Below are positions 1 to 4,946 of a stretch of 5,639 bases of DNA, in pieces (the stretch's first letter is position 1; every line of letters starts with the position of its first letter). A model generated the notes under the pieces. That model was given only the letters and a program-made list of their open reading frames with translations. It was not told the DNA's origin and made no database searches. Location of the stretch: contig JAUVGS010000165.1 in assembly GCA_030593665.1 (NCBI GenBank), positions 1-5,639 on the forward strand. The letters are read 5' to 3'. Origin of the DNA: Chitinivibrionales bacterium. GTDB taxonomy: Bacteria > Fibrobacterota > Chitinivibrionia > Chitinivibrionales > JANQEN01. Made by a program: the position numbers and the translations under genes.

Positions 1-9
1 TAAGAGGAG

Positions 10-23
10 GCCTGATCCCAGGC
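10..23. terminator. Small GC hairpin at the left edge, possible terminator
   Basis: GCCTG, loop ATCC, CAGGC. It stands one base beyond a minus-strand stop codon (27-25) and is followed on that strand by CTCCTCTTA before the window ends. The T run is poor, so terminator function is only tentative. Confidence 0.3.
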
Positions 24-131
24 GTCAATTTATTACCATCAGGTCTTCGCTGTTTAGACGGTCCGGATGATTTCTAAGGTTTTCCCCTGTAACCATGGCA
101 CCCGTATAGGTTTTTGCAGTTTTTCCACACC

Positions 132-136
132 CTTTA
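132..136. repeat. Left copy of the 5-bp target duplication (CTTTA)
   Basis: CTTTA immediately precedes the left terminal inverted repeat and matches 328-332 exactly. This is the footprint expected from insertion by a DDE-type transposase. Confidence 0.65.
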
Positions 137-327
137 CAGAACTCAGTAAAATACGCAAAATTGACAATTGTAAATCGCAAGTTTCTTTCCCTCTATTATC
201 GTCCTCGTCCCTCCTCCTCGTCCTCGTCCTCGGTACATTTTTTCACAGTTAATAAGAAAAAACCGAGGACGAGTGATTTTAACTTGCGATTTTATCTGAA
301 GGAATTAAGATAAATTACTGAGTTCTG
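137..327. mobile_element. 191-bp MITE-like element with 13-bp terminal inverted repeats
   Basis: The left end CAGAACTCAGTAA (137-149) is the exact reverse complement of the right end TTACTGAGTTCTG (315-327). A direct repeat CTTTA abuts both ends (132-136 and 328-332), the expected 5-bp target duplication. Two further inverted pairs are nested inside: AAATCGCAAGTT/AACTTGCGATTT (172-183 with 281-292) and CTCGTCCTCGGT/ACCGAGGACGAG (223-234 with 262-273). The latter is capped by TTTTTC/GAAAAA (239-244 with 256-261). The outer and second pairs are separated by 22 bases on both sides. There is no coding capacity, so it is a non-autonomous element; the mobilising enzyme is unknown. The insertion lies downstream of the TPR operon and interrupts no recognised gene. 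Confidence 0.75.
200..233. repeat. Imperfect hexanucleotide tract (GTCCTC/GAGGAC units)
   Basis: The plus strand carries several GTCCTC units with one CTC-rich irregularity, that is GAGGAC on the minus strand. It is a strand-asymmetric pyrimidine-rich microsatellite inside the MITE-like element, and it partly forms the innermost inverted repeat with 262-273. It is likely to vary in length between copies. Confidence 0.7.
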
Positions 328-332
328 CTTTA
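328..332. repeat. Right copy of the 5-bp target duplication (CTTTA)
   Basis: CTTTA immediately follows the right terminal inverted repeat and matches 132-136. The empty site would have read CACACCCTTTAATACCGG. Confidence 0.65.
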
Positions 333-547
333 ATACCGGCGTATGCACTCTCTTTCTGATTTTGATCTTAAAATTACTCTCATAAACGGATAAATTTTTA
401 AAGCTGATTTGCTGTGACATATCGCCTGTTATCAACCGTAATCAAGATAAATCATTTATTATGTTCGAGTTTATTAGCACAATTAATATATTTATGCGTC
501 ACAATTTTATTACAGCAAAGCTGGTAAAATAAGGGATTTTAACTGTT
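333..547. other. AT-rich intergenic stretch without a gene
   Basis: This is the right part of the 547-bp gene-free left end. I see no frame with a plausible start and ribosome site on either strand. It is AT-rich. A 4-bp CAGC/GCTG stem near 524-534 on the minus strand is too short to call a terminator for the TPR operon. Confidence 0.5.
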
Positions 548-1426
548 TTAAGCCAATTTTTGCTCTGACGAATGGGTAAATCTATGACGCTTTAATAGCT
601 GTGGAAATCGGCTCTTAAACTTCCGTGGTTTCTTCCACTCCATAGGCTCGGGCGGGGTATATTCAGGATAGCGCTGCAACATATCTTCCAGCTCTTTTCG
701 AACCAGATTGATATCCATATCATTCTGTGGATCTAAATTCAGATACCTATTGGCCCAGGCAATTGCCGAATCTGTTCTATCAAGATAGAAACGATACAGA
801 TAGGCCAAATTTTTTGCAACTGCGGGATCATCCGGAACAAGTGCATATGCATTCCGCAGCTCCTTCTCAGCAAGGTCCAGGCGCCTCATTTGTGTATATA
901 CGACGCCGAGATTAATTAATGTATTCGCATGTTTTCTATTCTTCCGCAGCACCGAAAGGAATTCTGTCTCAGCCAAAGAGAACCACCCTTTTTCCATATA
1001 GAGCTGCCCTAAATAATAATGCGCATCCGTATTATCAGGATCTTGTTTTATCGCATTTGTAAGACACTGTTCCGCCCTCTCTGCTTCAGCCGATTTCAAC
1101 CAGTCATGTTCATCGGTACCATAATCGCGCCAGCGAGAACGCTTCTCACGCTCCAATGCTAATGAAAACCAGATCTTTCCCTTCTCAACAAGTAGTACCG
1201 GACTATCTTCGTTACCTTTTTCTGCCTTTTCTATCACGGCAAGAGCTTCATGATATTTTTTCTTTTGTAACAACCGTTGTGCCGTTTTTACTGTCGGGGA
1301 CCATTCCACATTGATACGGCGGATAAGAAGCAATCCAATAAGCAGAAAAAAAGCGGCTGTAACGCCGCTGATGAGAATGACGGGGAAAGAGAGCCCCCGG
1401 GAGTTTGCTGTTTCAGTCTTACGCAT
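548..1426 (-). CDS. Membrane-anchored TPR-repeat protein
   Basis: The 292-residue protein has one N-terminal membrane segment (about 14-36, FPVILISGVTAAFFLLIGLLLI), then a helical domain that probably lies outside the cytoplasm. TPR units are visible at about 45-71 (VKTAQRLLQKKKYHEALAVIEKA), 113-132, 134-165 (AHYYLGQLYMEKGWFSLAETEFLSVL), 168-199 (NTLINLGVVYTQMRRLDLAEKELRNA) and 202-235. The first and second repeats are separated by a charged insertion (about 92-112). The C-terminus (264-292) is strongly basic and looks unstructured. TPR arrays bind other proteins, so a scaffolding role in the envelope is reasonable. The ATG at 1426 overlaps the lipoprotein stop by one base, which supports coupling, although the ribosome site is weak. 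It is the last gene of the operon. No clear terminator follows. Confidence 0.88.
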   Translation of the reverse strand: MRKTETANSRGLSFPVILISGVTAAFFLLIGLLLIRRINVEWSPTVKTAQRLLQKKKYHEALAVIEKAEKGNEDSPVLLVEKGKIWFSLALEREKRSRWRDYGTDEHDWLKSAEAERAEQCLTNAIKQDPDNTDAHYYLGQLYMEKGWFSLAETEFLSVLRKNRKHANTLINLGVVYTQMRRLDLAEKELRNAYALVPDDPAVAKNLAYLYRFYLDRTDSAIAWANRYLNLDPQNDMDINLVRKELEDMLQRYPEYTPPEPMEWKKPRKFKSRFPQLLKRHRFTHSSEQKLA

Positions 1427-1839
1427 TAATAAGCAATCTCAAGTTTATACACATTTGAGAGAAGAATAGAATAGAGTCCGCCGCCGGCATTTCCGGTAAG
1501 ATAATAGTTTACTGCGACATAGGCCTTTTTCTGCTTCTTTTTCAGCGAACCAATCACCGAGCCATCTCTGAAAACAATCTCAGCCCGAAAAAACAATTCT
1601 CTATTGTATGTCGTGGTAATATCATTTTCGATGCGCAGCGATTTTATCTTCTTCAATCCAACTTCACGAACCGCCTTACCGTCAAATATCTTTAATTTCC
1701 CTGAATCTGAAAGCTTCATTTTAGAAAGCGAGGTTGTGCTTCTATCAAAATCCGTCACTTTACCGTTTGCAGCACACCCTCCCATGACAAAAGCAATTAC
1801 CGGTACAAGGAGAATAGACCAATAACGTCTGAACATCAC
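1426..1839 (-). CDS. Small predicted lipoprotein of unknown function
   Basis: The 137-residue product begins with a short basic tip and hydrophobic core (about residues 6-20, YWSILLVPVIAFVMG) ending in the lipobox-like MGGC with Cys22 as the lipidated residue. The signal is convincing, though Met at -3 is slightly off consensus. The mature part is predicted rich in beta strands: DGKAVREVGLKKIKSLRIEND, then AEIVFRDGSVIG, then LSNVYKLEIAY. This suggests a small barrel or sandwich, but the family is not recognised. Two starts are possible: GTG at 1839, with an AAGGA site about 9 bases upstream, or ATG at 1836, one codon later. Both overlap the end of the STAS gene. Its stop overlaps the ATG of the TPR gene by one base (TAATG). 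It may be an envelope sensor or scaffold working with its neighbours; that role is inferred from context only. Confidence 0.82.
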   Translation of the reverse strand: MMFRRYWSILLVPVIAFVMGGCAANGKVTDFDRSTTSLSKMKLSDSGKLKIFDGKAVREVGLKKIKSLRIENDITTTYNRELFFRAEIVFRDGSVIGSLKKKQKKAYVAVNYYLTGNAGGGLYSILLSNVYKLEIAY

Positions 1840-2195
1840 GAGACAGCATCCTTATGTTCGTTTACAAAGGCTTCCTCGGAATTATATATCTTAATAAGCC
1901 GGTCGATTCCAACCATTCGGAGCACTTCCTTAACCTGATTCTCTTCTGCGATGATATAGATCGACCCATTGTTTTCCTGAACATCGCACAGACAGTGAAT
2001 AAAGATACCGATACCCGAACTGTCAAGATAGGTAGTCCGTTCAAGATTGAAAATAAAATCATGATAACCACCATCAATAAACCGGGATATGTTTTCATCA
2101 AGCACTTTTGTACTCACTTCCGGTGTAATATTACCAATGATATGAATCATTTTAAAACGGCCCTTATCTTCAACTTCGTATTGCATTACACTCAT
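1836..2195 (-). CDS. STAS-domain protein, anti-sigma-factor antagonist-like
   Basis: The 119-residue single-domain protein matches the SpoIIAA/RsbV type. It opens with strands (FKMIHIIGNITPE), and its core is the signature YLDSSGIGIFI (57-66). The serine directly after Asp58, Ser59, corresponds to the residue phosphorylated in SpoIIAA (Ser58) and RsbV (Ser56). In known systems the unphosphorylated form binds an anti-sigma kinase and frees its partner, and PP2C phosphatases reset it. A similar protein could instead feed a chemotaxis or lipid-transport pathway, so the target is unknown. The ATG at 2195 has AGGAAAGG just upstream; the ATG at 2186 is also possible. The stop shares bases with the start of the lipoprotein gene, which implies coupling. 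No kinase or sigma factor is encoded nearby, so its partner must be elsewhere or outside the window. Confidence 0.9.
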   Translation of the reverse strand: MSVMQYEVEDKGRFKMIHIIGNITPEVSTKVLDENISRFIDGGYHDFIFNLERTTYLDSSGIGIFIHCLCDVQENNGSIYIIAEENQVKEVLRMVGIDRLIKIYNSEEAFVNEHKDAVS

Positions 2196-2235
2196 CCTTT
2201 CCTGGAAATTTTATACATGTATTTACAGTGCGTTA

Positions 2236-2266
2236 AGCAGAAGGCTATGGCAATAAGCTTTCTGCT
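2236..2266. repeat. 11-bp hairpin in the leader of the STAS operon
   Basis: AGCAGAAGGCT and AGCTTTCTGCT pair over 11 positions (one G-T wobble) around a 9-base loop. In the minus-strand transcript it ends about 40 bases before the STAS start codon. No T run follows on the minus strand, so it is more likely a leader element (stability or regulation) or a processing remnant than an intrinsic terminator. Confidence 0.7.
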
Positions 2267-2322
2267 TCTATATTGAACACTTGCAACTTTAGTACCTTAC
2301 AGATTGCTTTCTTGTTTTTTAG

Positions 2323-2353
2323 GTATTGGTTACAAATTTATTTGTTACAATAC
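2323..2353. repeat. 31-bp imperfect palindrome, operator-like
   Basis: GTATTG (2323-2328) pairs with CAATAC (2348-2353), and CAAAT (2333-2337) pairs with ATTTG (2340-2344). The same stretch carries TTACAA twice as a direct repeat (2330-2335 and 2345-2350). It lies about 130-160 bases upstream of the STAS start. The symmetry could be a binding site for a dimeric regulator or an RNA stem; no promoter was found beside it to decide. Confidence 0.55.
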
Positions 2354-2406
2354 TTTATTCCGAATGCTTTCTTCGGTTAGAAAGGAATCTGATAAGGAAC
2401 TTACTT

Positions 2407-2421
2407 GCGGGTTTATCCCGC
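2407..2421. repeat. GC-rich 5-bp hairpin
   Basis: GCGGG, loop TTTAT, CCCGC. This is a compact stem in otherwise AT-rich surroundings. No T run follows on either strand, so it does not look like a terminator. Together with the 2463-2483 stem it suggests a folded RNA or a repeat element. Confidence 0.7.
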
Positions 2422-2462
2422 GTTAGTTGTTAGTGTCCATTATCCCCTTTATGGGACGTAAT

Positions 2463-2483
2463 GTTATACTCTGCGAGTATAAC
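2463..2483. repeat. Perfect 9-bp hairpin with 3-nt loop
   Basis: GTTATACTC, loop TGC, GAGTATAAC. It is the strongest local dyad in the intergenic region. It is not followed by a T run on either strand, so an intrinsic terminator is unlikely; a structural stem of an RNA or repeat element is more plausible. Confidence 0.8.
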
Positions 2484-2629
2484 AAACAGTGAATACCCTG
2501 AAGGGCACCTTGTCCAAGGGCTTTCATACTTGCCCACGGGGATACCCTTAAAATAGTATGATATGCACGAAAAACAAATATACTACATAACTTTCTTTCA
2601 AACTATAGCCGAATCAAACTTTATCATTT

Positions 2630-2830
2630 TTACACATTTTCGTCTTCTTCGTGGTCTATTTCCCGTTCGAACATAAGATGTATATTGCCCAGGCTGTCTT
2701 CAATAAATGAATCATCCAAGCGCCACCCCTGACGAATCATATCTGCCGAAACCTGCTCTACTTCATCAAAAATCAGCTTGGCATCCCGGGAAAAACCAAC
2801 CTTGACAATCCGTTCAGTACACTCCTTCAC
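2630..2830 (-). CDS. Small acidic cytosolic protein of unknown function (66 aa)
   Basis: Not recognised with confidence. The protein has no signal peptide or membrane segment and ends in a very acidic tail (EIDHEEDENV). The predicted pattern is a strand (ERIVKVGFS), a helix (about 15-34), then GWRLDDSFI and a closing strand HLMFERE. The order helix, 'GW+L', strand, 'hhF+RE' recalls the small DUF4177-type fold, but that is only a weak visual resemblance. The start is GTG at 2830, one base after the stop of the 223-aa gene. A GAGGA ribosome site lies inside the end of the upstream gene, about 11 bases away, and no better in-frame start exists before residue 31. The tight junction argues for translational coupling with the envelope-protein gene. 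No terminator hairpin is visible directly after its stop. Confidence 0.7.
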   Translation of the reverse strand: MKECTERIVKVGFSRDAKLIFDEVEQVSADMIRQGWRLDDSFIEDSLGNIHLMFEREIDHEEDENV

Positions 2831-2831
2831 C

Positions 2832-3503
2832 TTACCAGTTTTCCTCTTCCCTGATTGGAATAAATTCAGGCATCAGAGTACAAATGTTTTTTATACCGTT
2901 TATTATAAATTCCACATCGGTCACTTTTACATTCATCTCATAACCGGAGGATTGTGCACGCCATACCACTTCAACACGTTTGATATCCCATAGCTCGGAT
3001 TCCAGTTGAGCCTTTCTTTTTACAATGCCGTCAAATGAGCGAATCCTGACGCCGGTAGAAAGCCGTATGGTAATAAGATACTCTCCAGGTAAATTTTTCC
3101 ATACCGTATCCAGAGCATTCAAAGCCAGAATATCGTTTTTACACAGAGAAGTATAAAAACTGTCCAGTAATTCCTTGCCGTGTTTTAAAATAAATGACTC
3201 TTCAAAATCCTTCTGAAAATAGACTTTAATAGTTTCCTTCTCACGCATTAACGCCTTGGTAAACTTTTCCGGAGAAACGGCCCGGCTGGAATCAAAGCTG
3301 TTATTCTTTATGATAGGCAATACCAGTACAGAATGACCGGTTGTACGGGCAGTATTCTCAAGCTGCTTGTTTGAAAAAAGAAGCTCAGATTTCCATTGGC
3401 TTGACTTCGAGGCACAGTAAACCGAGATGATTACAATAAAGTATATACAAATTCTCAAGGGTGTGTGAAATATTTTTCTTCTTTTATTCATTCTGTTTTT
3501 CAT
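2832..3503 (-). CDS. Secreted or lipoprotein-like envelope protein of unknown function, CsgG/LpoB-like motifs
   Basis: Not confidently recognised. The 223-residue product starts with a basic stretch (MKNRMNKRRK) and a hydrophobic segment (about residues 16-29, ICIYFIVIISVY), followed by Cys30 in the sequence SVYC-AS. That is a signal peptide or a degenerate lipobox, because tyrosine at -1 is not canonical. Two segments recall the CsgG, LpoB and GNA1162 class of envelope lipoproteins. One is an early strand VLVLPIIKNNSF (59-70), like the 'VAVLPF.N.S' strand of that class. The other is AQLESELWDIKRVEVVWRA (165-183), like their 'a.LwDv.tg.vvW.a' segment. This is a pattern match by eye, not a domain hit. 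The ATG at 3503 is chosen although the ribosome site is poor (GTGAAA); Met5 (3491) is an alternative. The next gene follows after one base, so the two are probably co-transcribed. An envelope location is inferred. Confidence 0.8.
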   Translation of the reverse strand: MKNRMNKRRKIFHTPLRICIYFIVIISVYCASKSSQWKSELLFSNKQLENTARTTGHSVLVLPIIKNNSFDSSRAVSPEKFTKALMREKETIKVYFQKDFEESFILKHGKELLDSFYTSLCKNDILALNALDTVWKNLPGEYLITIRLSTGVRIRSFDGIVKRKAQLESELWDIKRVEVVWRAQSSGYEMNVKVTDVEFIINGIKNICTLMPEFIPIREEENW

Positions 3504-3564
3504 ACAATTTTCACTATTCAGATTATAAACAGCGCACGCATTCTCAACGGGTTAGCTTAAAAGT

Positions 3565-3593
3565 AATATACTGCTCTGGTAATTAAAAGGCAA
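3565..3593 (-). promoter_or_regulatory. Candidate sigma-70-type promoter for the 223-aa gene
   Basis: On the minus strand TTGCCT (3593-3588) is separated by 17 bases from TATATT (3570-3565), which would place a transcript start near 3558 and give a leader of about 55 bases. It sits in the 105-bp spacer after rsmB, where no clear terminator is visible. A perfect TATAAT at 3527-3522 with a poorly spaced TTGAGA (14 bases) is an alternative closer to the gene. Hexamer matching alone is weak evidence, and some expression may come from fmt-rsmB read-through. Confidence 0.35.
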
Positions 3594-3608
3594 GTTGTCA
3601 AAAGTAAA

Positions 3609-4946
3609 TTAATCCTCTATTTTACGCATCCGTGCGGCGAACATACCATCCATGGAATGGGCGTGTGGTGTGATATGTAAATAGCCTTCATTATCAATAA
3701 ATGTTTCTTTAACCGGATCGAATGGTCTCTCTGGTATAAATTCAGGGTGTCGCTCTAAAAAAGCTTTAACCTGAAGCTGGTTTTCCTCAGGTTCAAGCGA
3801 ACAGGTTGCATATACAAGTATTCCCCCTGGTACAACAAATGATGCAACACCATCCAGCAGATTCCTTTGAACAATAACACTCTGTTTAATATCCCGTTCA
3901 CTTCTGATCCACCGCGCTTCCGGATGGCGATGCATGACACCGGTGCCGCTGCATGGTGCATCAAGGAGTACTTTATCAAAGTAACCGGTAAAAGGCAAAT
4001 GTGCGCCATCACACACCACACTAAATACATTAGTAAGTTGCATCCGAAATATAGTCTCCTGTACCTTCATCATCCGAGAAAACTGCAAATCACCTGCACA
4101 CACAGCTCCCTGCGCACCACTCAATTCAGACAGAAGACTCATTTTCCCTCCTGGTGCAGAGCAGACATCAAGCAATTTTTCACCCATTTGAATATCCAGA
4201 AGGGCTACCACCCAGCCGGAAGATTCGGCTTGAACGGTACAGTACCCTTCCCTAAACAAATCAACCTGATCAGGCATCAATGTTTTTTTCAGACGATAAT
4301 AAAGATTTTTATAACTACCACCACTGCTTGAAATATCACATATTGCCCGGATGTCACTCTCAAACTGCTGACGTGACAGCCCCTTTACCTTCCGCCTGAA
4401 AAAAATATCAGGGCGCCGGTTATTAAATGCAAGAAGTTTCTTGGTATTACTGAGGCCGAAACGTTCCAGCCATCTTTTAATTAACCACTGCGGGTGGGAA
4501 TAAGTTATTGATAAGCGATCAAGCAGCGCTAAGGTATTTGAAGGCTTGGGAAGTCGTTTCCTTTGAGTAATTATTTTCCGTAATACCGCATTGACAACAC
4601 TCGATAAATGACGTGTGTTTTTATGCATTTTTGCAAGCTGTACCGATTCATTCACCGCAGCATAATCCGGTATTTTATCCAGATATACTATCTGGTACAT
4701 ACCAATACGAAGAATATCCATCAATCGATCATTCTGTTCAAAACACTTCTCCCGCAAGAAGTGTTTCAGAGTATAATCAAGTGTTAACTTAAACCGCATA
4801 ACACCATAGGTAATCTCAAACGCAAGACGTCTATCACGACGATCCAGCATAAAACTGGTAAATGTTCTATCAATCACCGTCTCAAGAGCAGCAGAACCTT
4901 TATCAAAATCTTCTAAAATTGTCAAAACACACTGGCGTACTTTCAT
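3609..4946 (-). CDS. rsmB: 16S rRNA (cytosine(967)-C5)-methyltransferase RsmB
   Basis: This SAM-dependent enzyme methylates C5 of cytosine 967 of 16S rRNA in the small ribosomal subunit. It has 445 residues, close to the usual 430-450. Residues 1 to about 135 form the NusB-like RNA-binding domain; IGMYQIVYLDKIPDYAAVNESV is typical. The Rossmann methyltransferase core has motif I DVCSAPGGK (260-268), D286 and D313 for SAM contacts, motif IV DAPCSGTG with C332, and motif VI YATCS with the likely nucleophile C382. The DGMF near residue 433 is the usual C-terminal signature. The ATG at 4946 overlaps the fmt stop by four bases and is preceded by an AAGGAA ribosome site about 10 bases upstream. The order fmt then rsmB is a common bacterial arrangement. 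Both cysteines and the SAM motif are present, so the enzyme looks functional. RsmF or NSUN-type paralogues are less likely because of the NusB domain. Confidence 0.96.
   Translation of the reverse strand: MKVRQCVLTILEDFDKGSAALETVIDRTFTSFMLDRRDRRLAFEITYGVMRFKLTLDYTLKHFLREKCFEQNDRLMDILRIGMYQIVYLDKIPDYAAVNESVQLAKMHKNTRHLSSVVNAVLRKIITQRKRLPKPSNTLALLDRLSITYSHPQWLIKRWLERFGLSNTKKLLAFNNRRPDIFFRRKVKGLSRQQFESDIRAICDISSSGGSYKNLYYRLKKTLMPDQVDLFREGYCTVQAESSGWVVALLDIQMGEKLLDVCSAPGGKMSLLSELSGAQGAVCAGDLQFSRMMKVQETIFRMQLTNVFSVVCDGAHLPFTGYFDKVLLDAPCSGTGVMHRHPEARWIRSERDIKQSVIVQRNLLDGVASFVVPGGILVYATCSLEPEENQLQVKAFLERHPEFIPERPFDPVKETFIDNEGYLHITPHAHSMDGMFAARMRKIED

Larger units (their letters stand above)
2196..2629. 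other. 434-bp intergenic region rich in hairpins, no convincing gene
   Basis: The region lies between the 66-aa gene and the STAS gene. Besides the hairpins listed separately it holds CCGAA/TTCGG (2360-2376), CCTT/AAGG (2508-2519), TCATACT/AGTATGA (2524-2530 with 2555-2561) and a long-range pair TATCCCC/GGGGATA (2441-2447 with 2538-2544). Several of these are mutually compatible, so an extended RNA fold on either strand is possible. A minus-strand frame runs from 2582 to 2355 with a single stop (2432-2430) but has no ATG. Possible readings are a structured leader of the STAS operon, a small RNA, or a dispersed repeat containing decayed coding sequence. The sequence alone does not decide between them. 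Confidence 0.6.

Noticed and set aside
67..252. Plus-strand 61-codon frame with a leucine/serine-rich end
   Set aside because: The leucine/serine end is only the translation of the CTCGTC microsatellite. The frame crosses the MITE boundary and has no ribosome site.
200..273. CRISPR-like array from the repeated GTCCTC units
   Set aside because: The units are six bases long, contiguous and without spacers, so this is a microsatellite within a mobile element.
520..540. CAGC/GCTG stem downstream of the TPR gene as a terminator
   Set aside because: The stem has only four base pairs and no proper T run.
2210..2238. Possible -10 TATAAA (2215-2210 on minus) directly before the STAS gene
   Set aside because: It would start the transcript at or inside the ribosome site, and the -35 region is poor.
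1854..2276. Plus-strand 140-codon frame opposite the STAS gene
   Set aside because: It is antisense to a gene with a clear STAS signature and has no recognisable protein features.
2549..2577. Possible TTGTTT/TATTTT promoter on the minus strand within the structured intergenic region
   Set aside because: Both hexamers are weak and the spacing (16) is not ideal; such matches are expected by chance in AT-rich DNA.
3867..4331. Plus-strand 154-codon frame opposite rsmB
   Set aside because: It lies wholly antisense to the methyltransferase core of rsmB; its length is explained by the coding bias of the real gene.
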